Assembly (NCBI RefSeq): GCF_007991275.1
Contig: NZ_BJYA01000017.1
Span: forward strand, 31,114-95,113
Direction: 5' to 3'
Length of the DNA: 64,000 nt
DNA from: Alkalibacillus haloalkaliphilus
GTDB taxonomy: Bacteria > Bacillota > Bacilli > Bacillales > Alkalibacillaceae
The notes beneath the pieces are model-generated. The model searched no databases and was not told the origin of the DNA. It saw nothing but the letters and a program-made list of their open reading frames with translations. How positions within the stretch are numbered: position 1 is the stretch's first letter; each line of letters begins with the position of its first letter. The translations under genes were made by a program, and so were the position numbers. This document shows positions 1 to 8,777 of this stretch, piece by piece.

Positions 1-51
1 ACGTCTATTAAGGCGTTCGCTTTTTTGTTGGAAAAATAAGACTTTCTATCT

Positions 52-78
52 AAAATCGACACTTGGCTTGTCGATTTT
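52..78. terminator. Rho-independent terminator-like hairpin
   Basis: Perfect 10-bp arms AAAATCGACA (52-61) and TGTCGATTTT (69-78) with a 7-nt loop. T-runs lie on both sides, so it could end a gene on either strand. Just before it, 10-20 carries a fragment of the type B repeat (AGGCGTTCGC). The rest of 79-360 is AT-rich and shows no gene. Confidence 0.55.
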
Positions 79-284
79 GTCCGTATTCTCGTAAAATAAT
101 AACCATTTATTACCACACATTTTGTCAATTTCTCTTATTATTGTAGAACTTTCGTCTACTACCTCCCTCTTTTCAACATCAAAAACCTCTTTTGACACAA
201 AATTTTCACAATGTTAACCTTATTCTGAATTTTAAATTCATTATTTAACAAAGGTGGTGAAACTTTATTTCACACGCAAATATA

Positions 285-298
285 TGAAAGCGCTTCAT
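285..298 (+). promoter_or_regulatory. cre-like / LacI-type operator upstream of the cell-wall scavenging genes
   Basis: TGAAAGCGCTTCAT fits the CcpA catabolite-responsive element consensus TGWAARCGYTWNCW at all but one position and is almost palindromic. It lies 83 bp upstream of the first gene. B. subtilis MurNAc/GlcNAc recycling genes are known to be under carbon catabolite control, so a CcpA site is plausible. Another LacI-family regulator could bind the same shape. Confidence 0.45.
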
Positions 299-380
299 AA
301 CCCTCATCAACTAGAGCTTCTTTAATACTTCTAGATTTGTTCTTAAAACAACCTATATCTTTGTAGGAGGTAAAAACTAA

Positions 381-2033
381 GTGGTAGATAAGAGAAGGAA
401 AAAGAAGTCTTTATCCATCGTATTAGCAGCCGCAATGTGTGTACCTTTAATGATGCCAGCTAACACTTTAGCTTCAAACGAACCAATTCCTCAAAATTTC
501 AGTTGGGATGATCCAGGACCAACGTCACCAGTACTGCATCCAGGGTCTTCAACAGGTGCTGGTATGGTTTCTGAACCACTAAACAATATTAATGACTTCA
601 TGGAAGATATGATTGAACAAAGTGTGATGCCTGGTGCGGTGACTTTTATAGCAAGAAAAGGACACATCGTTCACAACGAAGCATATGGACATAGCTATTT
701 GTACGAAGACGATCAATTTAATGAAACAGAACAGCCAATTCAAACTGAAACTGACACTATTTTTGACATAGCTTCATTAAGCAAGTTGTTCACAACGACT
801 GCTGCTATGACATTGTATGAAGACGGTCATTTTGATCTTGATGACCCAGTTGCAAAATATATCCCGGAATTTGCAACGAATGATAAAGAAGACATAACGA
901 TTCGCCAACTAATGACCCACACATCTGGATTTCCAGCATGGATCCCACTACACTCACAAGGTGACACGAGAGAAGATCGATTACAGATCGTCTACGAGCA
1001 AGAATTATCCACTGAACCTGGTACAGATTATACTTATAGCGACCTAAACATGATTACACTTGGTAGTTTAGTAGAACGCTTATCTGGACAACGACTAGAT
1101 GAGTATGTAAAAGAAGCAATAACAAAACCTTTAGGTATGAGTGACACGATGTACAACCCTCCAGAAGAACTAAAACACAGAATCGCTGCAACTGAATATC
1201 AACCATTAGTTAACCGAGGTCTTGTTTGGGGAGAAGTTCACGATGAGAATGCATGGTCTTTAGACGGTATCTCAGGCCACGCAGGCGTCTTTTCAACTGC
1301 TGAAGACTTAGGAAAGTTCGCTCATATGTTTTTAAATGATGGTCAATATGGCGGAAAACGAATTTTACAAGAAGAAACGGTGGATTTAATGCTTGAAAGC
1401 CAAATTCCTGAACTCGCGGACCAAGGGTTAGGCTTTGAATTTGACCGGGGTTCTTTTATGGGAGCTTTATCAAGTGAATCGACTTTTGGACATACTGGTT
1501 TTACTGGTACGTCACTAGTTGTTAACCAAGATAATGCTACGATTGCCATTCTATTAACTAACAGAGTTCACCCATCACGTGATACCACTTCAACTCACGT
1601 AGCTAGACGTGCTCTAGCAGAACAAGTAGCAGATGCGATCCCTGTTTCGATGCCAAGTGATGAAGCCTGGTTTTCTGGTTATGGTGACCAAGCTGAGTAT
1701 GAGTTAACAGCTGATTTAAATTTAGCTGAAGATGCCATACTAACTTTTGATACTTGGCACCGTATAGAAGAAGGGTATGACTTTGGTTATGTTGAGTTTT
1801 CTGAGGACAGTAATGATTGGATGACTGCATATGAACTTACCGGAGATGAAAACTGGCATGAAATCGAAATTGAGATACCTGAAACTGCTCAAAAAATCCG
1901 CTTCACTTACGAAACAGACGCGCTCGTTAATGGGCGTGGCTGGTATATAGACAATACTCAACTCACTACACTTAACGGTGAGATAATCGACCTTAATTGG
2001 ACTAGTAGTGATTGGGTTCAAAGGTCATATTAA
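381..2033 (+). CDS. amiE: Secreted serine hydrolase, AmiE/YbbE-like (beta-lactamase fold), with C-terminal MAM-like domain
   Basis: 550 aa. A basic N-terminus and hydrophobic stretch (about 10-31, ending NTLASNEP) form a signal peptide. The beta-lactamase/class C esterase fold covers about 70-415, with SxxK at S132-K135 (SLSK), YSD at 219-221 in the YxN position, and an HTG box in GHTGFTG. In B. subtilis ybbE (amiE) sits with ybbD (nagZ) and ybbC (namZ), as here, and takes part in cell-wall sugar recycling; the exact substrate (lactyl-ether or amide of muropeptides) is inference. Residues about 435-545 form an extra domain with spaced Trp/Gly and a GWYID motif that resembles the MAM-like C-terminus of immune-inhibitor-A proteases. 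Start is GTG with AGGAGG at 365-370. Confidence 0.8.
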   Translation: MVDKRRKKKSLSIVLAAAMCVPLMMPANTLASNEPIPQNFSWDDPGPTSPVLHPGSSTGAGMVSEPLNNINDFMEDMIEQSVMPGAVTFIARKGHIVHNEAYGHSYLYEDDQFNETEQPIQTETDTIFDIASLSKLFTTTAAMTLYEDGHFDLDDPVAKYIPEFATNDKEDITIRQLMTHTSGFPAWIPLHSQGDTREDRLQIVYEQELSTEPGTDYTYSDLNMITLGSLVERLSGQRLDEYVKEAITKPLGMSDTMYNPPEELKHRIAATEYQPLVNRGLVWGEVHDENAWSLDGISGHAGVFSTAEDLGKFAHMFLNDGQYGGKRILQEETVDLMLESQIPELADQGLGFEFDRGSFMGALSSESTFGHTGFTGTSLVVNQDNATIAILLTNRVHPSRDTTSTHVARRALAEQVADAIPVSMPSDEAWFSGYGDQAEYELTADLNLAEDAILTFDTWHRIEEGYDFGYVEFSEDSNDWMTAYELTGDENWHEIEIEIPETAQKIRFTYETDALVNGRGWYIDNTQLTTLNGEIIDLNWTSSDWVQRSY

Positions 2034-2054
2034 AAAATATAAGGTGGTGCTTTA

Positions 2055-4169
2055 GTGAAACATTCACGTAAATTGTTGATGTCAGTAATTACAGTGGTGT
2101 TTGTCTTTTCTCACTTTTGGCTTGGGATGCCAAGTGGACAAGTGTCTGCTGAAGAAGTTGACACGCATCAGGATCTCATTTTGTTAGAAAATGTGCCTGA
2201 AGTTGAACCGAACGCTGACGGTCAAGAAGAGTTTCAATTAACAGCGTTAAATGTTTATGCTGACGGATATTTTACTGAGGAATCAAATGGTCTTGAATGG
2301 TCTTCTTCTAATAAAAATGTGGCTGAAGTTGATGGCGACGGCCAAGTGACGATGTCAGGTCAAAACGGACGCACATTTATTACGGTTACAAATGGTGATT
2401 TTGAAGACCGAGTTGCAGTTGATTACAAGGTGGATTCCAGCGATAACAGCCCTGGCAAACCTGAGTCTGAAGTGACAATCGTTCAAGAAGATGGCGAACG
2501 TTATGACTTAGTACAACATGCATTAAACGAGCTTACAATCGAAGAAAAGCTTGGACAAATGCTCATGCCGGATTTCCGTCATTGGAATGGTGAAGAAGTA
2601 ACGGAAATGCTTCCGGAAATCGAAGAGCTTGTTGAAGAGTATCACTTAGGTGGAGTTATTTTGTTCGCTGAAAACGTCCAAGACACTGAACAAACGGCTC
2701 GCTTAGTGCGCGACTATCAAAATGCGGCTGAAAAGTTCGGCTTAATGATGACGATCGATCAAGAAGGTGGAATTGTAACACGCCTTCAGTCTGGTACTGA
2801 TTTTCCTGGAAACATGGCATTAGGTGCAACACGTTCTGAAGAGATTGCTTTTGACGTTGGACAAGCAATCGGTCATGAAATTAGCTCTTTAGGCATTAAC
2901 ACGAACTTCGCACCTGTAATGGATGTGAACAATAACCCAGACAATCCTGTTATTGGCGTAAGATCTTTCGGTGAAGACCCTGATTTAGTTGCTGACTTAG
3001 GAATCGCTTATACAGAAGGCCTTCAATCAACTGGTGTTGCAGCAACAGCTAAGCACTTCCCAGGCCATGGTGACACTGATGTGGATTCTCATTTAGGTTT
3101 ACCAGAAGTGCCACATGATCGCGAGCGCCTTGAAGAAGTTGAACTTTACCCATTCCAAAGAGCGATGGAATCAGGAATGGACATGATTATGACAGCACAC
3201 GTTACGTTCCCTCAAATCGATGATACGACTGTCATTTCTGAGGCAACTGGCGAAGAAGTGATGTTGCCGGCAACGTTATCTTATAAAGTTTTAACAGAAC
3301 TCATTCGTGATGACATGGGATATGAAGGTGTCATTACAACAGATGCGATGAACATGAATGCGATCACCGATCACTTCGGTCCAGTTGATGCTGCGGTCCG
3401 TGCTGTCGAAGCTGGTAGTGATATCGTCTTAATGCCAGTCGGCTTAGAAGAAGTCGCTGAAGGCTTACTTGACGCAATCGATTCTGGCGACATTACTGAA
3501 GAGCGCATCGAAGCTTCAGTTGAGCGTATTTTAACACTTAAGCTTGAGCGTGGAATTGTGAAAGAGGAAAACCCTGAGCCAATTGAAGAAAAAGTGTCTA
3601 ACGCTTTAGACGTTGTTGGATCGGACGAGCATCAACAAATCGAACAAGAAGCAGCTGAACGTTCGATTACACTTGTGGAAAATGATGACGTTTTACCTTT
3701 AACAGATGACTTAGATGGTGAAGTTGTCGTTATTGGGAACACGTTTATAAACGACTTAGGTGATGCAGTGTCTCAACACCACGCTGACACTACCGTCATT
3801 CAATCATCTGGTGACTTAACAGAAGCTGAGCTTGAAACGATTGAAAACGCTGAAGTCGTCATTGCCGGCTCTTACACGTTTAACGTTGCTGGCCGTGCAC
3901 CAGATAACCCGAATATGGAGTTAATTAATTCGCTTGGTGAACTGACTGATGCTCCAGTAGTTGGTGTTGGCATTCGTAACCCGTACGACATTATGGCTTA
4001 CCCGACAGTTGATGCATATTTAGCGCAATACGGATTTAATGAAGCAAGCTTTGAAGCGACAGCTGCAACTATTTTTGGCGATAACGAACCAACTGGATTA
4101 TTGCCAGTGACGATTCCAACGATTGACGATGATGTTTTATATGAGTTCGGTCACGGTTTGAATTATTAA
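2055..4169 (+). CDS. nagZ: Secreted beta-N-acetylglucosaminidase NagZ (GH3)
   Basis: 704 aa with a signal peptide (about 1-32). A small Ig-like (BIG2-type) domain (about 40-125, with the WSSSNKNVAEVD pattern) precedes the GH3 catalytic barrel (about 155-500) and the C-terminal alpha/beta domain (about 525-700). The NagZ signature KHFPGHGDT followed by DSH is present, as is the nucleophile Asp in ITTDAMNMN. It removes terminal GlcNAc from peptidoglycan fragments outside the cell, leaving MurNAc-ended products for NamZ. It begins 21 bp after amiE, with RBS AAGGTGG and a GTG start. The BIG2-like domain is an addition to the usual Bacillus enzyme and may mediate wall attachment. Confidence 0.92.
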   Translation: MKHSRKLLMSVITVVFVFSHFWLGMPSGQVSAEEVDTHQDLILLENVPEVEPNADGQEEFQLTALNVYADGYFTEESNGLEWSSSNKNVAEVDGDGQVTMSGQNGRTFITVTNGDFEDRVAVDYKVDSSDNSPGKPESEVTIVQEDGERYDLVQHALNELTIEEKLGQMLMPDFRHWNGEEVTEMLPEIEELVEEYHLGGVILFAENVQDTEQTARLVRDYQNAAEKFGLMMTIDQEGGIVTRLQSGTDFPGNMALGATRSEEIAFDVGQAIGHEISSLGINTNFAPVMDVNNNPDNPVIGVRSFGEDPDLVADLGIAYTEGLQSTGVAATAKHFPGHGDTDVDSHLGLPEVPHDRERLEEVELYPFQRAMESGMDMIMTAHVTFPQIDDTTVISEATGEEVMLPATLSYKVLTELIRDDMGYEGVITTDAMNMNAITDHFGPVDAAVRAVEAGSDIVLMPVGLEEVAEGLLDAIDSGDITEERIEASVERILTLKLERGIVKEENPEPIEEKVSNALDVVGSDEHQQIEQEAAERSITLVENDDVLPLTDDLDGEVVVIGNTFINDLGDAVSQHHADTTVIQSSGDLTEAELETIENAEVVIAGSYTFNVAGRAPDNPNMELINSLGELTDAPVVGVGIRNPYDIMAYPTVDAYLAQYGFNEASFEATAATIFGDNEPTGLLPVTIPTIDDDVLYEFGHGLNY

Positions 4170-4211
4170 AAACAGGTCAAGCTGAGTCCCTTCCCTCTCA
4201 GCTTCCTGTTT
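4170..4211 (+). other. Long intercistronic hairpin between nagZ and namZ
   Basis: AAACAGG (4170-4176) plus AAGCTGAG (4179-4186) pair with CTCAGCTT (4197-4204) plus CCTGTTT (4205-4211) around a pyrimidine-rich 10-nt loop, with a 2-nt bulge on the left arm. The run that follows is AAATAAAAATTTTC, not a clean T-tract, so partial termination or mRNA processing is more likely than full termination. Confidence 0.5.
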
Positions 4212-4241
4212 AAATAAAAATTTTCAAGGAGGATTTCTTTT

Positions 4242-5501
4242 ATGAAAAAATGGCTAATTGGCGTTGCCACATTAGTATTAGTGCTAGCAACCTTTTCTGT
4301 AACGATGGCCCAACAAGGCGGGCCTGGCAACGGTGAAGGTAATAAAAAAGGTCATGCCAAACAGCTTGAACTTGGTGTTGATGTGCTTTTAGATGAAGAA
4401 AAAGATTTAATTGATGGCCAAAATGTCGGCTTAATTACCAATCCGACAGGCGTAGATTCAGAGTTAAATAGTATAGTAGATACATTGCATAACGATCCAG
4501 ACGTTAATTTAACAGCGCTTTACGGCCCGGAACACGGCGTGCGCGGTGATGCACAAGCTGGTGAATATGTCGAATATTATATCGATGAAAAGACAGGCCT
4601 TCCTGTATATAGCTTATACGGTGAAACGCGTAAGCCAACACCTGAAATGCTAGAAGATGTTGATGTTCTATTATTCGATATCCAAGATGTTGGGACACGC
4701 TTCTACACTTACATTTACACGATGGCATTCGCGATGGAAGCAGCTGAAGAAAACGATGTTGAGTTCGTCGTATTAGACCGCCCGAACCCGATTAACGGAT
4801 TAGACGTGGCTGGTCCAGTTTTAGAAGATGAGTACTCATCTTTTGTAGGCGAATATGAAATTCCGCTACGCCACGGCATGACAGTTGGTGAGCTAGCTTA
4901 CTTATTTAATGAAGAATTTGATATTGGTGCAGACTTGAACGTCGTTGAAATGGATAGCTGGAAACGCTATATGTATTACGATGATACAGACTTAGAATTC
5001 GTTTTACCGTCACCAAACATGCCGACACTTGATACAGCAGTCGTTTACCCAGGTGCAGCGTTGATCGAAGGTACGAACGTTTCAGAAGGACGCGGCACGA
5101 CTAAACCATTCGAACTAATCGGCGCACCATTCATCGACTCAGATGAACTCGCAACACACTTAAACGAACAAGACTTACCAGGCGTGACTTTTAGAGCAGC
5201 ATCATTCACACCAACATTTTCAAAACACGCCGGTGACCTATCACACGGCATCGAAATTCACGTCACGAACCAAAGATCATACAAATCTATTGAAACAGGA
5301 CTACACATCGTCAAAGCCATTCACGACCTATACCCAGAAGACTTCCAATTCCGCACTGACGGATTCTTCGGCAACCTAATCGGAAACGGCTGGGTACAAG
5401 AAGCCATCGAAAACGGTGAATCAGTCGACTCGATTGTTGAACAATGGCAAGATGATTTAGATGAATTTAAAGAACTGCGTGAAGAGTATTTGATCTATTA
5501 A
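4242..5501 (+). CDS. namZ: Exo-beta-N-acetylmuramidase NamZ (DUF1343, YbbC family)
   Basis: 419 aa. The signal peptide is about 1-23, followed by a Gly/Asn/Lys-rich linker and then the DUF1343 fold to the end. YGPEHGVRGD carries the Glu shown to be catalytic in B. subtilis NamZ. LLFDIQDVGTRFYTY and EGRGTTKPFE are also family hallmarks. NamZ removes non-reducing-end MurNAc exposed by NagZ, so the three-gene set strips both sugars of the wall backbone. RBS AAGGAGG is 8 nt from ATG. No MurNAc uptake or murQ gene lies in the window, so these must be elsewhere. Confidence 0.9.
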   Translation: MKKWLIGVATLVLVLATFSVTMAQQGGPGNGEGNKKGHAKQLELGVDVLLDEEKDLIDGQNVGLITNPTGVDSELNSIVDTLHNDPDVNLTALYGPEHGVRGDAQAGEYVEYYIDEKTGLPVYSLYGETRKPTPEMLEDVDVLLFDIQDVGTRFYTYIYTMAFAMEAAEENDVEFVVLDRPNPINGLDVAGPVLEDEYSSFVGEYEIPLRHGMTVGELAYLFNEEFDIGADLNVVEMDSWKRYMYYDDTDLEFVLPSPNMPTLDTAVVYPGAALIEGTNVSEGRGTTKPFELIGAPFIDSDELATHLNEQDLPGVTFRAASFTPTFSKHAGDLSHGIEIHVTNQRSYKSIETGLHIVKAIHDLYPEDFQFRTDGFFGNLIGNGWVQEAIENGESVDSIVEQWQDDLDEFKELREEYLIY

Positions 5502-5522
5502 TCTAGTGGTTACTAAATTGTG

Positions 5523-5657
5523 GGAATCCGGCGTTCGCCGGATTCCATATTGATTTCGCCGGAAAAACTTAATTTTCGCCGGATTATTTGGAAAATCGCC
5601 GGAATATCGAGATTTTCGCCGGATTATTGAGGGTTTCGCTGATAATCCAGATAATGG
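5523..5657 (+). repeat. Type A intergenic element (copy 1)
   Basis: The left hairpin GGAATCCGGCG/CGCCGGATTCC (5523-5533, 5536-5546; two-base centre TT) is followed by TCGCC unit starts at 5535, 5556, 5576, 5596 and 5616 and an end unit at 5636 (CGCTGATAATCC...ATAATGG). The first step is 21 bp and all others exactly 20. It lies between the convergent namZ and SEC-C genes, 21 bp after the namZ stop. Confidence 0.85.
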
Positions 5658-5690
5658 GAGGAACGGACCCGCCGCGTGGCCGTGCGCGGG

Positions 5691-5830
5691 ATTAGGCGAA
5701 CGCTTAATTAATTGAGCGTTCGCCTAATTATTGCCGAGTTCGCCCAATTATCGGGGATTTCGCTCAATTATTAAAAATTTCGCCTAATTATAGAGAAAAT
5801 CGCCTAATTCTCAAATAATTAGGCGATTTC
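5691..5830 (+). repeat. Type B intergenic element (copy 1) ending in a terminator hairpin
   Basis: The left inverted repeat has perfect 13-bp arms ATTAGGCGAACGC (5691-5703) and its complement (5716-5728). TCGC unit starts lie at 5720, 5740, 5760, 5780 and 5800, exactly 20 bp apart. The last unit folds with the right end: AAATCGCCTAATT (5797-5809) pairs with 5817-5829 over a 7-nt loop. Read on the minus strand this hairpin lies 5 nt past the stop of the SEC-C gene and ends in GATTTTCTCT, so it probably serves as that gene's terminator. Confidence 0.85.
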
Positions 5831-5834
5831 AACT

Positions 5835-7724
5835 CTATGAATATACCGTCTCTACGTCTTCCAAAGCGTCCAAATAATCGATCCAAACGCTTTCATTAAA
5901 ATGACAATAAACAACCGCTTCATCAGGTGAACCTTGTTCGAACATCTTCGGCATTATAGACAATATAGGCAGTTTACCAGTTAACATAGGGATTATATAA
6001 GGGTTGCGGTTATCAGCTATTCGTAACAACTCTTTGACTGTTTGCGTTAACTTTCCGTTTTCTTGCACTAACTCATAGAGCGCTTCGTTAAAGAAATGAA
6101 AAGCATCATCTGCCGGATAAATATCAAGCAAACTTTTAGCAGCTGGTAATTCGTACATTGCTATATATAATGGAAACAATCGGTAGCGAATACCTTGATT
6201 GTCATTAAAGTTCCACTCCATAATCGCCTCATAACATTCAATCGCATTTACAGGGCGGTCAGTATCATTGTAGAGCTCAGCCAATGCTTGATAGGCGCGA
6301 AGCCAAGGCCGTACCTCTATCATAGCCCAAGGATGTTCGAGTTCAGCTAATTCGGCTAAATCCAACTTCTCTTTTCCAACTTCAATGCCTTTCTTTAACA
6401 GCTCTTCACTTTCATCTAAATCATCACTAAAAAACGCTTTCAAAACAAGGCCATCGATATTTTCAGGGTCTAACTGCAGAACTTGGTCAACTATTGACGG
6501 TTCCATTTCCTCATGAGCTTCGAATGCTAATAGCTGCGCACGCTCTTCGTCATTTTTAGGCGTGTACGGAGCATCTTTCGTTTTATTAAGGAATTCATTC
6601 AATTCATTTTCGTCATTGAATGTTTGAGACGACGCTTTTTTATTCATCTCATACATCATACGTTCAGAAGCTACATCCCAACCAGGCTTTGAAAAATGCT
6701 TCAATGTAGGACCACTTGCAACATCTTCATTAGCATTTATGTCATGAAAACGTTCAAATAAATAATCTTCAATTTCATAAACTCGATTGGAAATACTGTT
6801 CGAATTAACGCCATACTTTTTAGCCAACTCTTTCATCGTGACGCTTTCATCTTGCAAACCGAACATCGGGCTCGTCCAATACAAGTACTCAAGTGTTGCA
6901 GCTAGCACTTCAGGCTTTTGGATCCTAGGTAGATTTTTTTCATAAAAATCGACCCAAGCCACCTCTAAATTATCATAAGTAGTCTTCTGTTTTTCTTTTT
7001 CGCTCATATGACCACGCAAAATTTCAACGACTCGTTTAGCTTTATCATTTTGCAAAAGCTCTAATGCGTCAAACTCAAGCTCTGAAAACCAAAGATCCAT
7101 TAAATCAAGGAAGCGTTCAACAAATTCGTTATGATCACTTATTTCATTTAAAATTTGATGATAATGAGACTTCGTTGCTGGATAAGCAATTGGCATAATT
7201 TGATACTGAGGCCCCCAACTTAAGGCAAAGCCGATCACATAAAGATCCTGACTTATATTGTCTACCGGGATACAACCCCTCCGAACTTCTAAACGATCGT
7301 GTGTAAACAGATCTAGCATTTCTACTACTTCTTCAGACTGCACGTGTTCCACTTTGAAAATGCTCGGCTTAGAGTGTTTCCAGTCCTTCAACGCTGATTT
7401 AGTCATTGGGCGATTCACTTTTGGCAACATGTGATCCACAAAACCTTCCATCGCCGTTTGACCAGACTTCTCAATAACAGACGCCCAATACAACATCTTC
7501 ATGACCTGTCTCACCTGTTCGACTTCATCAGTAGCACTTTCATAAAAGACAAGATCCGGATGAAACTCAAAAACATACTCCATTAAACTTTTCCAATGCT
7601 GATCCATCTCCTGAACCACTACTTGTGAAGAAAACTCAACAATATTAGACTGAGCACAACATTTCTTATACTTTTTGCCACTACCACAAGGGCAAGGATC
7701 ATTTCGACCTACTTTATCCGCCAT
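5835..7724 (-). CDS. SEC-C zinc-motif protein with HTH-like and TPR-like regions
   Basis: 629 aa. An N-terminal SEC-C motif (residues 8-23, [13 protein letters not shown]) should bind one zinc, as at the SecA C-terminus. After that I recognise no named domain. Residues about 295-330 ([18 protein letters not shown]) look like a helix-turn-helix, and 420-600 show helical, TPR-like repeats (for example [26 protein letters not shown]). No signal peptide or membrane segment, so cytoplasmic. It stands alone, bounded by type A and B repeats on both sides. Function unknown; similar SEC-C/TPR proteins are widespread and uncharacterised in Bacillaceae. Confidence 0.7.
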   Translation of the reverse strand: MADKVGRNDPCPCGSGKKYKKCCAQSNIVEFSSQVVVQEMDQHWKSLMEYVFEFHPDLVFYESATDEVEQVRQVMKMLYWASVIEKSGQTAMEGFVDHMLPKVNRPMTKSALKDWKHSKPSIFKVEHVQSEEVVEMLDLFTHDRLEVRRGCIPVDNISQDLYVIGFALSWGPQYQIMPIAYPATKSHYHQILNEISDHNEFVERFLDLMDLWFSELEFDALELLQNDKAKRVVEILRGHMSEKEKQKTTYDNLEVAWVDFYEKNLPRIQKPEVLAATLEYLYWTSPMFGLQDESVTMKELAKKYGVNSNSISNRVYEIEDYLFERFHDINANEDVASGPTLKHFSKPGWDVASERMMYEMNKKASSQTFNDENELNEFLNKTKDAPYTPKNDEERAQLLAFEAHEEMEPSIVDQVLQLDPENIDGLVLKAFFSDDLDESEELLKKGIEVGKEKLDLAELAELEHPWAMIEVRPWLRAYQALAELYNDTDRPVNAIECYEAIMEWNFNDNQGIRYRLFPLYIAMYELPAAKSLLDIYPADDAFHFFNEALYELVQENGKLTQTVKELLRIADNRNPYIIPMLTGKLPILSIMPKMFEQGSPDEAVVYCHFNESVWIDYLDALEDVETVYS

Positions 7725-7827
7725 TTTATCACCTCTAATTAGAGTATATCAAAATCGAGGGTGTGAGTGCACTCTTAGTTGCTGCTGGGTGAGGTGTTCG
7801 TGCGCCGGGGGTCGGTGTTCGTACGCG

Positions 7828-7961
7828 GAATTAGGCGTTCGCCGGATTCCAAGGTGTTTTCGCCGGAAAAATTTAATTTTCGCCGGATTATTCGGAAAAT
7901 CGCCGGAATATCGAGATTTTCGCCGGATTATTGAGGGTTTCGCTGATAATCCAGATAATGG
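7828..7961 (+). repeat. Type A intergenic element (copy 2)
   Basis: Unit starts lie at 7839, 7860, 7880, 7900 and 7920, with the end unit at 7940 (CGCTGATAATCCAGATAATGG to 7961). Spacing is 21 then 20 bp throughout. The left inverted repeat GGAATTAGGCG/CGCCGGATTCC is imperfect. It sits between the start of the SEC-C gene and the end of nagB and is responsible for the spurious open frame crossing 7675-8013. Confidence 0.85.
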
Positions 7962-8013
7962 TAACTACAACACACTCAATCCCTACTCCTCTCACATCTC
8001 ACACGATATATGA

Positions 8014-8043
8014 AAAAGTCGCCAGAGCAAACCGGCGACTTTT
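8014..8043 (-). terminator. Terminator of the sialic-acid catabolic operon (after nagB)
   Basis: AAAAGTCGCC (8014-8023) pairs with GGCGACTTTT (8034-8043). On the minus strand the stem follows the nagB stop by about 5 nt and ends in TTTTT. Confidence 0.8.
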
Positions 8044-8048
8044 AATAT

Positions 8049-8774
8049 TTATAAACTACTTTGATCTACCAATACTGTAACTGCATCATGCCTATGCAAG
8101 GCAGAGGCTGGAAATTCCTTAGATATTTCATGACTCAATAGTTTGTCTAAAGCAGAAGCCTTACCTTCACCTGACACTAGCAATAAAATCTCATCACTTC
8201 GTAAAATTGATTTAATTCCCATTGTGATTGAACGCTTAGGAACTTCAGAAACTGAAGAGAAATAACGCGAATTCGCTTCCCTTGTCGTAATATCTAACTC
8301 AACTACATGTGTCTTAGTTTTAAAAGGTGTACCTGGTTCATTAAAACCTATGTGCCCGTTATGCCCTAAGCCTAGAACTTGCACATCAATTGGACCTTTT
8401 TCTAGAAGCAGACTTTCATAGCGGTTACATTCCTTTTCTAGATCTATCGCTTGTCCATTAGGTATATGAAAAGATTTTGGGTTAAAATCAACTTTATCTA
8501 TTAAGTGTTGCCTCATATACGTCTTATAGCTTTTAGCGTGAGAATCGCCAAGCCCAACATACTCATCTAAATTAAATGTGATTACATTTTCAAAAGAAAC
8601 TACACCCTTGTTGTGCTGAGAAACTAATTCTTGATACAACCCTAAAGGTGTAGACCCTGTAGCAAGCCCTAAAACTGGTTGCTTTATTTCTCGAATTCTC
8701 CTGATTAGCTTACTCGCTGCAAAATAGCTCATTGATTCATAACTATTGAAGTATTTTACATTCATGTACTTCAC
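8049..8774 (-). CDS. nagB: Glucosamine-6-phosphate deaminase
   Basis: 241 aa, full length for NagB. It carries NLDEYVGL (catalytic Asp region) and LGLGHNGHIGFNEPG, both family signatures. It converts GlcN-6-P to fructose-6-P and ammonia, the last step of sialic-acid and amino-sugar breakdown. Last gene of the operon, 3 bp after the regulator gene. The deacetylase nagA, needed between NanE and NagB, is not in the window. Confidence 0.95.
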   Translation of the reverse strand: MKYMNVKYFNSYESMSYFAASKLIRRIREIKQPVLGLATGSTPLGLYQELVSQHNKGVVSFENVITFNLDEYVGLGDSHAKSYKTYMRQHLIDKVDFNPKSFHIPNGQAIDLEKECNRYESLLLEKGPIDVQVLGLGHNGHIGFNEPGTPFKTKTHVVELDITTREANSRYFSSVSEVPKRSITMGIKSILRSDEILLLVSGEGKASALDKLLSHEISKEFPASALHRHDAVTVLVDQSSL

Positions 8775-8777
8775 CTA

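Noticed and set aside
7675..8013. 112-aa plus-strand open frame
   Set aside because: Antisense to the SEC-C gene and then through a type A repeat; the protein (IRRIIEGFADNPDNG-like) is only the translated repeat.
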